From the NCBI RefSeq assembly GCF_008271295.1, contig NZ_VTOY01000004.1, forward strand, positions 62,001 to 126,000: a stretch of 64,000 bases of DNA, written 5' to 3'. The translations under genes and the position numbers were made by a program. The notes beneath the pieces were generated by a model. The model did not search any database. It was not told where the DNA came from and saw nothing but the letters and a program-made list of their open reading frames with translations. The first letter of the stretch is position 1, and each line of letters starts with the position of its first letter. This DNA is from Pseudoselenomonas ruminis. Its GTDB lineage: Bacteria; Bacillota; Negativicutes; Selenomonadales; Selenomonadaceae. This document shows positions 1-9,067 of the stretch, in pieces.

Positions 1-1029
1 GATGGCCGGTTTGACGATTTCGATACCGATGACGCTTCTGGCCTTCTGGGCGAGGAACAAGGTTATCGTTCCCGTGCCGCAGTAGGCGTCAATGACCGTC
101 TCCTGACCGGTCAAGTTGGCAAATTCCAAGGCCTTGTTGTAGAGCACTTCCGCCTGGGCGGTGTTGACCTGGAAGAAGGAACGCGGCGAGATATGGAAGT
201 TCAGGCGGCCGATGCCATCCTGGATGGTGGGACGGCCCCAGAGGAGTTTCGTGTCGCGCCCCATGATGACGTTGTTATGATAGGTCTGGATGTTCTGATG
301 GACACTTACGACCTTCGGCAGTTTGGCGCGCAGCATCTTGACGAATTCTTTTTCGCGCGGCATATTCTTCACAGCCGTTACGATGACGACCATGATGTCG
401 CCATTTTTGCCAACACGGCCAACGACATGGCGCAGGACGCCCGTATGCTTATCTTCGTTATAAACAGGAATGTTGAGTTTGGCGACGATTTCACGCACGG
501 CATTGACGACGTCGTTATTGCCTTCCTTCTGGATATGGCAGTCGCGGGTGTCGATGATTTCATGGCTGCCCTGTGCAAAGCAGCCGATGATGGTCTTGCC
601 CTTCTCGCGGCCAATCGGGAACTGCATCTTGTTGCGGTAGTTCCACGGCGTTGCGGCGCCAATGGTCGGCTCGACGAAAAGGTCCGGCTGTTTGCCGATG
701 CGCGTAACAGCGTCGATGACCTGCTGGCGTTTGGCCTTGAGCTGCGCCATATAGTCAAGATGCTGCAGCTGGCAGCCGCCGCATTTGTCGTAGATTCCGC
801 AGACGGGCTCCACGCGGTCGGCACTCTTGGTGAGGATTTCCTTCACATGGCCCTTGGCATAAGTCTTTTTGACTTCGTCGATAACCGCCATGACCTTCTC
901 CCCAGGTAAGGCGTAGGGTACAAAGACCGTAAAGTCCTGATAACGGCCAACGCCCTCACCACTTGTACCCAGTGTCTTGATTTCAATCTCGTATGATTTT
1001 CCTTTTTCGACGGGAACTTGTTTTCTCAT
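1..1029 (-). CDS. rlmD: 23S rRNA (uracil-5-)-methyltransferase, RumA/RlmD family (C-terminus outside window)
   Basis: This is a SAM-dependent methyltransferase that makes 5-methyluridine in 23S rRNA. The minus-strand translation starts MRKQVPVEKGKSYEIEI, a TRAM-like RNA-binding domain. It then has a Cys motif of the C-x5-CGGCQLQH type, which binds the 4Fe-4S cluster of this family, and the SAM-binding DAYCGTGT motif near the window edge. The ATG at 1029 follows AAGGAG at a normal distance. The gene is open at base 1, so the catalytic Cys region is not visible. It lies 10 bases downstream of the mrr stop. The family is clear, but which uridine is modified cannot be told. Confidence 0.9.
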   Translation of the reverse strand, partial: MRKQVPVEKGKSYEIEIKTLGTSGEGVGRYQDFTVFVPYALPGEKVMAVIDEVKKTYAKGHVKEILTKSADRVEPVCGIYDKCGGCQLQHLDYMAQLKAKRQQVIDAVTRIGKQPDLFVEPTIGAATPWNYRNKMQFPIGREKGKTIIGCFAQGSHEIIDTRDCHIQKEGNNDVVNAVREIVAKLNIPVYNEDKHTGVLRHVVGRVGKNGDIMVVIVTAVKNMPREKEFVKMLRAKLPKVVSVHQNIQTYHNNVIMGRDTKLLWGRPTIQDGIGRLNFHISPRSFFQVNTAQAEVLYNKALEFANLTGQETVIDAYCGTGTITLFLAQKARSVIGIEIVKPAI

Positions 1030-1038
1030 TACGACTCC

Positions 1039-1953
1039 TTACTCGTCTTGATATTCATTAAACAAATCGGTATCCAAAGCCTTTATTTCAAAGACTTGTT
1101 TTGTGGTTACACCAAAATTATGTTCAATCATCAGTTTTGCTAAACGCATACCATCAATCAATATAATGTGTCTCTGGTTGGCAAAGTCAATAGCCTGTTT
1201 TGAAAATCTAGCCGTAGTCACAAATAGCCCACGACCATCCTTACCCGAAATAGCTCCAACAAAAGCTTGGATTTCTGGCCTTCCTACTACCTTGTTTACT
1301 TCCCATCGCTTTGCCTGTACATAAATAAGACTAAAGCCTAATTTATCTTCTCGGATTATTCCATCAATGCCCTCATCATTACTAACATTTGTTACTTTTC
1401 CAGCATTTTCAAAAGCACCATATCCCATTTTGGACAATAAATCTATAACCATTTGCTCAAACTTTACAGGGGAAATTTTCATTACCTCTTCTAGAATTGT
1501 CTCAGCTAAACTATCATTTATTTCCTGAAATGCCTGCTCAAATGTGTCATCTGGATTGTCTGTACTACTAAATTCATTATCCGTTTTTTCCCTGTGCTTA
1601 TCTTTATCATTGCTTCCATTTACAAATGCTTTAAATGAATCGTATTTCATAAGATAATCATTGTCCAGTATTTGGGGACCGTCTTTTATGGCCTCTTTGC
1701 CCAAAGCTGTTATCTTAAAATAGTTTCTACTCTTTTCGATTAAACCAGCTTTTTTCAAATACTGTTTAGCCCAAAGTATACGATTCACTAAACGAGCTTG
1801 TCTACCACTGGGGAGCATTTCTGTTGCTTCAGACTCCGTTAATGAAAAATGATTTATGACAAACACTCTAATATCCTTAGTTGTATATTCCCCATCATCT
1901 TGGATATGCTCTAGAATCGGTCGATGCAATTCCCAATGTTTTGGCATTGTCAT
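1039..1953 (-). CDS. mrr: Mrr-type restriction endonuclease
   Basis: A 304-residue protein with a winged-helix Mrr N-terminal domain (about 1-95), a polar linker rich in D, N, K and E (about 110-145), and a C-terminal Mrr catalytic domain (about 160-290). The PD-(D/E)xK-type core is visible as NDEGIDGIIRED followed by YVQAKRW, the D...QxK signature. Mrr enzymes cut DNA carrying foreign methylation. The start follows a GGGGGATA ribosome site. The gene is plainly more AT-rich than its neighbours and is wedged with 10-15 base gaps between two ordinary GC-rich genes, which suggests acquisition. No methyltransferase partner is next to it, as expected for a type IV enzyme. Confidence 0.88.
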   Translation of the reverse strand: MTMPKHWELHRPILEHIQDDGEYTTKDIRVFVINHFSLTESEATEMLPSGRQARLVNRILWAKQYLKKAGLIEKSRNYFKITALGKEAIKDGPQILDNDYLMKYDSFKAFVNGSNDKDKHREKTDNEFSSTDNPDDTFEQAFQEINDSLAETILEEVMKISPVKFEQMVIDLLSKMGYGAFENAGKVTNVSNDEGIDGIIREDKLGFSLIYVQAKRWEVNKVVGRPEIQAFVGAISGKDGRGLFVTTARFSKQAIDFANQRHIILIDGMRLAKLMIEHNFGVTTKQVFEIKALDTDLFNEYQDE

Positions 1954-1968
1954 GAAAATATCCCCCAG

Positions 1969-2628
1969 TTAAAATTCTAACTCACGAAACAAATCCATTG
2001 GACTGTGAAGTAATACTTTAGCTCCAGTGGCAACAAGCTCTTCCTCGGGGCGGAACCCCCAGGTTACGCCGACAGGCAAAAAGCCTGCGTTGCGGGCCGT
2101 TTCCATATCGACGCTCGTATCGCCAAAGTAAGCCACTTCCTCCGGTTTTACGCCCATCTTCGCCGCAATCGCGAGCACCTTTTTCGGATCCGGCTTGCGC
2201 GGCAGGCCCGGACGGTCGCCGATGATTTCCACGAAGGAATGCTTGGCCAAAAGTTTCTGGCAGACTTCATCGGCCGCCGACTGATGCTTATTGGTACAGA
2301 TTCCGAGCGGAATGTTTTTTTCCTGCAAAGCCGTAAGCATTTCATCGATGCCCGCATAGCATTTCGTCTTATGGACAAGGTTCTTGTCATAGCAGGCCTT
2401 ATACCTTGCCAGTGCCTCATCAACAAAGGCTTTATCCTTGGCCTTGTCCTCAGGCAGGCAGCGCTCGATGAGCTTGCGGGAACCATTGCCGACAAAATAA
2501 CGGTATTCGTCGATGGTATGGAGTGGGAACCCGTAGCCGGCGAGCATTTCGTTGGCGCTGTCGGCCAAATCCGCCAGTGAATCAATCAGCGTGCCATCCA
2601 AATCAAATATTGCTGCTTTATACTGCAT
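1969..2628 (-). CDS. HAD-family phosphatase, phosphoglycolate phosphatase-like
   Basis: A 219-residue HAD hydrolase. Motif I is FDLDGTLIDS near the N-terminus, motif II is ICTN, and motif IV is VAYFGDTSVDMETA. A helical cap domain follows motif I (about 15-85). The Gph/PGP subgroup usually acts on phosphoglycolate, but related enzymes accept other small phosphates. The ATG at 2628 is preferred over an upstream TTG (2652) because GAGGCG stands at the right distance from it. The gene follows the thioesterase with about 20 bases between them, so the two are probably co-transcribed. Confidence 0.85.
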   Translation of the reverse strand: MQYKAAIFDLDGTLIDSLADLADSANEMLAGYGFPLHTIDEYRYFVGNGSRKLIERCLPEDKAKDKAFVDEALARYKACYDKNLVHKTKCYAGIDEMLTALQEKNIPLGICTNKHQSAADEVCQKLLAKHSFVEIIGDRPGLPRKPDPKKVLAIAAKMGVKPEEVAYFGDTSVDMETARNAGFLPVGVTWGFRPEEELVATGAKVLLHSPMDLFRELEF

Positions 2629-2648
2629 ATTATCGCCTCGTTTTGCTA

Positions 2649-3056
2649 TCAATCAACCAATGCCATCTTGGCCGAACCTTCGGCCGTGACGGTGCCATCG
2701 GCCAGCGCAATCGTTGCCTTCATATTGACGAAGTGGCCGCGCCGGCCTTCTTCCCAGCCCGTGATGATGAGCTTTTCCCCGACCGGCGTCGTCTTGCGGT
2801 AGCGCACATCAAGGCGCGCCGTCACGGCCCGTTCACCACTCGAATAAAGATAGCCGCCCATGGCCTCATCGAGCATCGTCGTGATGATGCCGCCATGTAC
2901 GACACCTTCATAGCTCTGGTATTCGTGGGGCAGAGTCTTTTCGGCCACGTACTTTTCCGCATCAAAACGGAAGTCCAGATGCAGTCCGATGGGATTTTCC
3001 GGGCCGCAGGCAAAGCAATAGGATTCCCCTGGTAATTTTTCTTTTGAACTAGGCAT
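2649..3056 (-). CDS. PaaI-family hotdog-fold acyl-CoA thioesterase
   Basis: A 135-residue single hotdog (4HBT) domain. The family signature is visible as EGVVHGGIITTMLDEAMGG, where HGG lies in the active-site loop and the Asp starts the catalytic helix. It is followed by the strand ARLDVRYRKTTPVGE. Such proteins hydrolyse small or aromatic acyl-CoA thioesters in the cytoplasm. An N-terminal CFACG motif (C18 and C21) is common in this subgroup. The start has an AAAGGAT ribosome site. The actual substrate is unknown. Confidence 0.82.
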   Translation of the reverse strand: MPSSKEKLPGESYCFACGPENPIGLHLDFRFDAEKYVAEKTLPHEYQSYEGVVHGGIITTMLDEAMGGYLYSSGERAVTARLDVRYRKTTPVGEKLIITGWEEGRRGHFVNMKATIALADGTVTAEGSAKMALVD

Positions 3057-3082
3057 GGTTTATCCTTTCTAAAATAGAATAC

Positions 3083-3102
3083 GCCTTCCCCGCAGGGAAG
3101 GC
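3083..3102 (-). terminator. Hairpin downstream of gatB
   Basis: An 8-bp perfect stem with a CGCA loop (GCCTTCCC / GGGAAGGC) lies 17 bases past the gatB stop. It has only a broken T-tract, so it is a weak intrinsic terminator or a pause site before the thioesterase gene. Confidence 0.5.
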
Positions 3103-3118
3103 TGTTATTCTTAACAAA

Positions 3119-4561
3119 TTATCCGTTGAGCTTTTCGGCCAGCAGTTTGTTGACCATCTGCGGGTTGGCTTTACCCTTCGAGGCCTTCATGACCTGACCG
3201 ACGAGCGCGCCGATGGCTTTCTTGTTGCCGCCCTTGTAGTCGTCAACAGCTTTCTGGTTATTGGCGATGACTTCATCGACAATGCCCTCGATAGCCTTCG
3301 TATCGGTAATCTGTACGAGGCCCTTGTCCTTGACGATTTTTTCCGGGCTGTCCGGGTTCGTCAGCATTTCCTTAAAGACTTTTTTCGCAATCTTACCGGA
3401 AATCGTATCCTTCATGATGAGCTGAATCATCTCGCCCAGGCGTTTGGCGTCAACCGGAGACTTGCTGATGTCAATGCCCTCGGCATTGAGTTCCTTGGAC
3501 AGGTCGCCCATAATCCAGTTGGCAGCCAGTTTCGGGTCAGCACCGTCAGCGATGACGGCATCGAAGTACTCAGCCATGGCGCGGGAGCTCGTGATGATGC
3601 CAGCGTCGTATTCGGACAGGCCATATTCCTGCTCGAGACGCGCGCGGCGGGCATCCGGAAGCTCCGGCAGTTCGCTGCGGTATTTCTCGATGGTCTCCTC
3701 GCTCGTGACGATTGGCGGCAAATCCGGCTCCGGCATGTAGCGGTAGTCATGGGCATTTTCCTTGCTGCGCATGGAAAGCGTGATGCCGCGAGCTGGGTCA
3801 AACGTACGGGTTTCCTGTACGATATGGCCGCCATCCTCGAGGACCTCTTCCTGACGCTCAATCTCGTAGTTGATGGCGTCTTCGAGGTTCTTGAAGGAGT
3901 TGATGTTCTTCATCTCCGTGCGGGTGCCAAGCTCTTTGGAACCGACCGGACGCAGGGAAACGTTGATATCGGCACGCAGGTTGCCTTCCTCCATGCGGCA
4001 GTTGGAAACATCGATGTACTCCATGATGGATTTGATTTTTTCCATGTAAGCGCGGGCTTCTTCAGCCGAGCTCATATCCGGTTCGGATACGATTTCGAGA
4101 AGCGGCACGCCCGTGCGGTTGTAGTCGACATTCGAGGAAGCAGAGTCCTTGATGGTCGTGCCCGAGTGAACGAGCTTGCCGGCATCCTCCTCCATGTGGA
4201 TACGCGTGAGGCGGATGCGTTTTTTCTTGCCCTCGACATCAATGTCAACCCAGCCGTGCTCAGCAATCGGCAAGTCGTACTGGGACGTCTGCCAGTTTTT
4301 CGGCAGGTCCGGATAGTAGTAGTTCTTGCGGTCGAACTTGCTGTATTTGTTGATTTCGCAGTTCGTAGCCAGGCCGGCTTTGATGCCGAACTCGACGACG
4401 CGCTTGTTGATCGTCGGCAGTACGCCTGGCATGCCAAGGCAGACCGGGCAGACATGCGTATTCTGGTCAGCGCCAAACGTCGTGGCACAGCCGCAGAAGA
4501 TTTTCGTTTTGGTTTTCAGTTCGCAGTGTATTTCAAGACCGATTACGGCTTCGTATTTCAT
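3119..4561 (-). CDS. gatB: Asp-tRNA(Asn)/Glu-tRNA(Gln) amidotransferase subunit B
   Basis: A 480-residue GatB. Its N-terminal catalytic cradle opens [22 protein letters not shown] and contains CPVCLGMPG, the zinc cysteines. The C-terminal GatB/YqeY helical tail, which binds the tRNA D-loop, covers about 330-478. GatB phosphorylates the mischarged Glu- or Asp-tRNA and takes ammonia from GatA. The gatA stop and gatB start overlap as TGATG, with GGGAGG inside the gatA end, so the two are translationally coupled. The presence of the complex implies indirect synthesis of Gln-tRNA and/or Asn-tRNA. Confidence 0.97.
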   Translation of the reverse strand: MKYEAVIGLEIHCELKTKTKIFCGCATTFGADQNTHVCPVCLGMPGVLPTINKRVVEFGIKAGLATNCEINKYSKFDRKNYYYPDLPKNWQTSQYDLPIAEHGWVDIDVEGKKKRIRLTRIHMEEDAGKLVHSGTTIKDSASSNVDYNRTGVPLLEIVSEPDMSSAEEARAYMEKIKSIMEYIDVSNCRMEEGNLRADINVSLRPVGSKELGTRTEMKNINSFKNLEDAINYEIERQEEVLEDGGHIVQETRTFDPARGITLSMRSKENAHDYRYMPEPDLPPIVTSEETIEKYRSELPELPDARRARLEQEYGLSEYDAGIITSSRAMAEYFDAVIADGADPKLAANWIMGDLSKELNAEGIDISKSPVDAKRLGEMIQLIMKDTISGKIAKKVFKEMLTNPDSPEKIVKDKGLVQITDTKAIEGIVDEVIANNQKAVDDYKGGNKKAIGALVGQVMKASKGKANPQMVNKLLAEKLNG

Positions 4562-6030
4562 CAGTTGTTACCTCCCAGCTTTGCCATCTCGTTGTGGTAG
4601 TTCTGGCTCTGCTCATACGTATAGGCAGCACGGATGATGGTTTCCTCATCGAGTGCCTTGCCGATGATCTGCAGGCCGATTGGCATGCCGGATGCACTGT
4701 AGCCGCACGGAATCGACATCCCCGGCAGGCCAGCGAGGTTCAAAGGAACCGTGCAGGCATCCTGCAGGTACATCTGCAGCGGGTCAGAAATCATCTCGCC
4801 AATCTTGAAGGCCGGCGTCGGTGCCGTCGGTGCCATGATGACATCGACTTTCTTGAAAGCTTCCGTGTAGTCCTGCTGGACGAGCGTGCGGACCTTCATA
4901 GCCTTGAGGTAGTAAGCATCGTAATAACCAGCCGACAGTGCATAGTTGCCGATGACGATACGGCGTTTAACCTCTTCGCCGAATTTTTCCGTACGGGTCT
5001 TCGTCATCATGCCGACGAGGTCGTCACTTTCAACACGCTCACCATAGCTTACGCCATCATAGCGCTGGAGGTTCGTAGCTGCCTCAGCCGGAGCAATCAG
5101 ATAGTAAGCCGAAATCGCATATTTCGTATGCGGCAGGGAGATGTCGACGATTTCAGCACCGAGCTCTTTGTACTTCTCAATAGCGGCGCGGACCGTCTTT
5201 TCGACTTCCGGGTCCATGCCATCGACAAAATACTCTTTCGGCAGACCGATTTTCAGGCCTTTGACGTCCTCCACGAGGGCCTTGGTAAAATCGGGAACCT
5301 CGGCCTCGCTCGAGGTCGAGTCCATCTCATCGTGGCCGCAGATGATGTTGAGGATATTTGCGCAGTCCGTTACGTCGCGCGTCACAGGTCCAATCTGGTC
5401 AAGCGACGATGCATAGGCGACAAGGCCATAGCGGGAAACGCGGCCATAGGTCGGTTTGAGGCCGACGACACCGCAGAACGATGCCGGCTGGCGGATTGAC
5501 CCGCCCGTATCGGAGCCCAGGGCCCAGATGGACGTACCAGCGGCAACGGATGCCGCACTGCCGCCCGAGGAACCTCCCGGTACGCAGTCCGTGTTCCACG
5601 GATTGCAGGTCGGATGATAAGCGGAGTTTTCAGTCGAGCCGCCCATAGCGAACTCATCCATGTTGACCTTGCCGAGGATGACCGGATTCTGCGCCTTGAT
5701 TTTCGTCATTGCCGTGGCATCATAAGGCGGCACGAAGTTCTCGAGGATTTTCGACGCACAAGTCGTCTTGATGCCCTTGGTGCAGATGTTGTCCTTGATG
5801 GCGCCTGGGATACCTTCGAGGAAGGAAATCGTTTCGCCCTTGGCAATCTTTTCGTCGACAGCTTTAGCCTGTGCCAGCGCCTCATCGCGCGTAATGGTCA
5901 GGTATGCCTTGACATCGCCCTCGACTTCATCGATGCGCTTCAACACATCTTCGGTCAGTGCTACGGCCGTAACCTCTTTATTGACGAGCATGTCATGGAG
6001 GACATGCGCCGGTTTCTCATATAATCTCAC
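4561..6030 (-). CDS. gatA: Asp-tRNA(Asn)/Glu-tRNA(Gln) amidotransferase subunit A
   Basis: A 489-residue amidase-signature enzyme that releases ammonia from glutamine for GatB. The Ser-cisSer-Lys machinery is seen as GAIKDN (Lys), the [14 protein letters not shown] loop and [16 protein letters not shown]. It begins at a GTG codon that follows a strong GGAGGAAC ribosome site. It is the middle gene of a gatC-gatA-gatB operon, 18 bases after gatC. Its length is normal for the family. Confidence 0.97.
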   Translation of the reverse strand: MRLYEKPAHVLHDMLVNKEVTAVALTEDVLKRIDEVEGDVKAYLTITRDEALAQAKAVDEKIAKGETISFLEGIPGAIKDNICTKGIKTTCASKILENFVPPYDATAMTKIKAQNPVILGKVNMDEFAMGGSTENSAYHPTCNPWNTDCVPGGSSGGSAASVAAGTSIWALGSDTGGSIRQPASFCGVVGLKPTYGRVSRYGLVAYASSLDQIGPVTRDVTDCANILNIICGHDEMDSTSSEAEVPDFTKALVEDVKGLKIGLPKEYFVDGMDPEVEKTVRAAIEKYKELGAEIVDISLPHTKYAISAYYLIAPAEAATNLQRYDGVSYGERVESDDLVGMMTKTRTEKFGEEVKRRIVIGNYALSAGYYDAYYLKAMKVRTLVQQDYTEAFKKVDVIMAPTAPTPAFKIGEMISDPLQMYLQDACTVPLNLAGLPGMSIPCGYSASGMPIGLQIIGKALDEETIIRAAYTYEQSQNYHNEMAKLGGNN

Positions 6031-6048
6031 GTTTGTTCCTCCCCCTGC

Positions 6049-6339
6049 TTAGTCCTCGAGTACCTTCGGTACTTTGAAATAGCCGTCTTCCTTGAGCGGC
6101 GCATTGGCAAGAGCAGCCTCGCGGCCCAAAGACTCTTTTACCACGTCCTCACGGAATACGTTCTGCATCGGCAGGGCGTAGGTCGTCGGCTTGACGTCAG
6201 TCGTATCAAGTGCCGACAGATTGTCCATATACGTCAGGATCTTATCGAGCTGGCCTAAATACTTTTCCTCCTGGTCCTCGGCAATCGCGAGGCGGGAAAG
6301 TACAGCCACGTTCTGCAAATCTTCTTTGGTAACTTTCAT
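6049..6339 (-). CDS. gatC: Asp-tRNA(Asn)/Glu-tRNA(Gln) amidotransferase subunit C
   Basis: A 96-residue helical scaffold subunit that wraps GatA and GatB together. It shows the typical pattern of VTKEDLQNVAVLSRLAI at the start and EDGYFKVPKVLE at the end. The open frame extends 20 codons upstream, but the ATG at 6339 fits the usual length and has GGTGAG directly upstream. It is the first gene of the gatCAB operon and lies just after the priA terminator. Confidence 0.95.
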   Translation of the reverse strand: MKVTKEDLQNVAVLSRLAIAEDQEEKYLGQLDKILTYMDNLSALDTTDVKPTTYALPMQNVFREDVVKESLGREAALANAPLKEDGYFKVPKVLED

Positions 6340-6397
6340 TTTCTCACCATCCATAGATGTTATTGCTAAATAAAAACATACCGTTTCATTATAGCAC

Positions 6398-6440
6398 AAA
6401 AAAAGAGACGGAAAAAGAGCAGAATACTCCCCACCGTCTC
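6398..6440 (-). terminator. Intrinsic terminator of priA
   Basis: GAGACGG and CCGTCTC form a 7-bp stem around a long loop. On the minus strand it is followed by seven T residues. It begins 5 bases after the priA stop. Confidence 0.82.
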
Positions 6441-6444
6441 CTGG

Positions 6445-8898
6445 TTAAAGCATGGTAATCGGATCAATGTCGATGGCGACATCGGTGCGCAGATGCAGCC
6501 CCTGCTCCCGCAGGAACGATTGCACGCTTGAAAGGTCTGCGGTCTTTATGAGCACCACAAAGCGGTAGACGCCGCGCAGGCGCGCAATGACTGCTGGTGA
6601 TGGACCGATGACCTGCTGCCGTTTATCGCCGCGGAAATGCTGCGCGAAAGCGGCGATAAGCTGTGCCGCCCCATCACGGGCAGCCTGCTCGTCCTCATTC
6701 TGGTATAACAGCTTGACAAGCCGGCTGTACGGCGGATAAAAGAGCTGACGCCGCATCATGAGTTCCTGTTCGGCAAAGCCCTCGTAATCCTGGTCAATAC
6801 CGCAGGTAACGGCATAATGGCTGGGATTATAGGTCTGGATTACGACGCGGCCCTGTTCCGTGTGCCGGCCGGCGCGGCCCGCCGTCTGGGTAATCAGCAT
6901 AAAGCAGCGCTCGGCTGCGCGGAAGTCCGGCAGGTTAAGGCTCGAATCAGCGCTGATGATGCCGACGGCCGTGACATTGGGGATGTCATGCCCTTTGGCG
7001 ACCATCTGCGTGCCAAGCAGGATGTCGTACTCCCGCCGCCGGAATTTCGCAAGGATTTCCTGATGCGCAAACTTCGTGTTGGTCGTATCGCGGTCCATGC
7101 GGATGACGCGTGCCGAGGGCACAATCTGATGGAGTTCCTGCTCGAGCTTTTCCGTTCCCGAACCAAAGTATTTGATATAACGGCTGCCGCATTTCGGGCA
7201 GGTATCGGGAATCGGCTCGGCCACATCGCAGTGATGGCAGGCAAGCTTTCCCGGCCTGCCGCCTTGTCCTTGATGATAGACGAGCGGCAAACCGCAGAGC
7301 TTGCATTTTATTACCTCGCCACACGAACGGCACATGACAAAGGTCGAAAAACCGCGGCGATTGAGCATGATGATGAGCTGCTGCTTTTTCGCAATGGTCT
7401 GCTCAATGAGCTGCTGCAAGGGACGCGACATGATGTGGCGGTTGCCCAGCCGGAGTTCCTGCCGCATGTCAACGCATTTTACGAGCGGCAGTGGCAAATC
7501 GCCAATGCGTTTCGTCATCGTCAGCAGGGTAAACTCGCCCTTGCGCGCCCGATAATAAGATTCAAGCGACGGCGTCGCACTGCCGAGCAGCAGCACGGCC
7601 TGATGGATATGCGCAAGTTCCTCGGCTACTACGCGCGCATGATACCGCGGCGACTCGTCCTGCTTATACGACATATCCTGTTCCTCATCCATGATGATGA
7701 GGCCGATGTCCTCAGCCGGCGTAAAGAGCGCCGAGCGCGCGCCGATGATGATGCCCGCACCGCCGCGGCGCACGCGCAGGATGGCATCGTTGCGCTCGGA
7801 GAGTGACAAGCGGCTGTGCATGACGACAATGTCAGCAGGGAAATACGCTTTAAACGCCATGACGACCTGACCGGTCAACGCGATTTCCGGCACAAGCACG
7901 ATAACCTGCCGCCCGAGCTTGCGCACGCGCTCGGCCATTTCGATGTAGACCTGCGTCTTGCCACTGCCCGTTACACCCTTGAGCAGAAATCCCTGGTAGT
8001 TATGCCCAGCAAGCGCCGGTTCCATCGCCCGGACTGCCGCCGACTGCTCGTCGGTGAGTTCAACTTGCCGCCTTTCTGCCTGCACATCGCCATAGCTGTC
8101 GCGCAGCACGCGGCGCTGGCGGATTTCGGCAAGTCCCGCTTCGGTCAGATTCTTGACTGTTGCCGGCGTTACCTTGGCTGCCTTGAGAGCTGCCATCGTC
8201 ATGGTCTGCGCAGGCGCCTTCGCCAATAATTCCAACAGATGCAGCTGCGCCTTTTTTCGCTTGTAGTCGTCCCGGATTTGACCGGTCAATTGACAAGTCA
8301 AAACGACGAGCTTTTCGTAGCGGGCATTGTCGCGTTTTTGCGCCGCATAATCCTTGCGCAGTACCTTATACTGCGTGAGCTTGTCCAAAATCGCTGGCAA
8401 TTCTTCTTTCAGCTCCGGCAGTGCCCTGGCTATCGCACTTCTTCCCTGCGGCCCCTCGGCCTGCAGATACTGATAGACAGCGCGATACATCGGCATCTGC
8501 AGCAAAAGGTGTTCCCTTTCTTCTGCCACAGCTTCATATAATACCGAGATTTTCAGCCCGCTCTTGCCCGGCATAAACAGGCGCATCATCTCCGCCAGCG
8601 AGCAAAGATAGAAATCCGCGAGCCAGCGGGCTGCCTTTATCATCGCCGGCGTAAACCAGCTTTCCTCATCGACTGCGGCCTGGATGGATTTTAGCTTAAT
8701 CCCGTCAAGTTCTGCCTCACTTTTTTCTCCTACGGCTAAGACAAAGCCCTCGACTTTGCGCCCGCCAAACGGCACAAAAACGCGCCAGCCGGTCTCCAAA
8801 AAAGAGAGTTCAGCTGGCACGCTGTAAGTATATGCCTTTGCTATGCTTTTTACCGGAATATTCACAAATACACTTGCCGTCAGCATTTTCCGCACCAT
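6445..8898 (-). CDS. priA: Primosomal replication restart helicase PriA
   Basis: An 817-residue superfamily 2 DNA helicase that reloads the replisome at stalled forks. An N-terminal 3'-DNA-binding domain (about 1-110) is followed by a winged-helix region. Walker A is GVTGSGKTQ and the DEAH-type box reads DEEQD. A zinc region has four pairs of cysteines (CRSCG, CKLCG, CHHCD, CPKCG), and the helicase C domain ends with QTAGRAGR. The ATG at 8898 has no close ribosome site (AAAGGACG lies about 19 bases away), and an in-frame ATG four codons later is an alternative. Its predicted promoter overlaps a large inverted repeat. Confidence 0.96.
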   Translation of the reverse strand: MVRKMLTASVFVNIPVKSIAKAYTYSVPAELSFLETGWRVFVPFGGRKVEGFVLAVGEKSEAELDGIKLKSIQAAVDEESWFTPAMIKAARWLADFYLCSLAEMMRLFMPGKSGLKISVLYEAVAEEREHLLLQMPMYRAVYQYLQAEGPQGRSAIARALPELKEELPAILDKLTQYKVLRKDYAAQKRDNARYEKLVVLTCQLTGQIRDDYKRKKAQLHLLELLAKAPAQTMTMAALKAAKVTPATVKNLTEAGLAEIRQRRVLRDSYGDVQAERRQVELTDEQSAAVRAMEPALAGHNYQGFLLKGVTGSGKTQVYIEMAERVRKLGRQVIVLVPEIALTGQVVMAFKAYFPADIVVMHSRLSLSERNDAILRVRRGGAGIIIGARSALFTPAEDIGLIIMDEEQDMSYKQDESPRYHARVVAEELAHIHQAVLLLGSATPSLESYYRARKGEFTLLTMTKRIGDLPLPLVKCVDMRQELRLGNRHIMSRPLQQLIEQTIAKKQQLIIMLNRRGFSTFVMCRSCGEVIKCKLCGLPLVYHQGQGGRPGKLACHHCDVAEPIPDTCPKCGSRYIKYFGSGTEKLEQELHQIVPSARVIRMDRDTTNTKFAHQEILAKFRRREYDILLGTQMVAKGHDIPNVTAVGIISADSSLNLPDFRAAERCFMLITQTAGRAGRHTEQGRVVIQTYNPSHYAVTCGIDQDYEGFAEQELMMRRQLFYPPYSRLVKLLYQNEDEQAARDGAAQLIAAFAQHFRGDKRQQVIGPSPAVIARLRGVYRFVVLIKTADLSSVQSFLREQGLHLRTDVAIDIDPITML

Positions 8899-8936
8899 CC
8901 AATAAGCAGTTTTCGTCCTTTTAACGATAGACTTTT

Positions 8937-8966
8937 ATTATAACGCTAATTGGAGGATTTTGCCAA
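8937..8966 (-). promoter_or_regulatory. Predicted sigma-A promoter of priA, inside an inverted repeat
   Basis: On the minus strand TTGGCA (8961-8966) and TATAAT (8937-8942) are separated by 18 bases. The -35 box and spacer lie within the long inverted repeat at 8942-8990. Confidence 0.6.
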
Positions 8967-8990
8967 AGGCAAAATCCTCCAATTAGCGTT
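8942..8990. repeat. Perfect 23-bp inverted repeat with 3-base loop
   Basis: Positions 8942-8964 and 8968-8990 are exact reverse complements, separated by AAA. The centre reads TTTTGCC-AAA-GGCAAAA. It sits between the comM stop and the priA promoter and has no T-tract on either side. A smaller hairpin with the same core occurs at 40370-40390. The rest of 8991-9067 holds a short CCCTAAAGGG dyad and no gene. Confidence 0.9.
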
Positions 8991-9067
8991 TTCCCTAAAG
9001 GGACTAGCATCGCATCGCAACGAGGTTAGAGATATTCACACACCGCCCATAACCATGCGCCATTCCA

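Noticed and set aside
193-909. A 238-codon plus-strand frame at the left edge.
   Set aside because: The minus strand holds the RumA-type methyltransferase with clear Fe-S and SAM motifs.
8942-8990. Inverted repeat as an insertion-sequence end or CRISPR repeat.
   Set aside because: It is a single perfect hairpin with no transposase, target duplication or spacer-repeat series.
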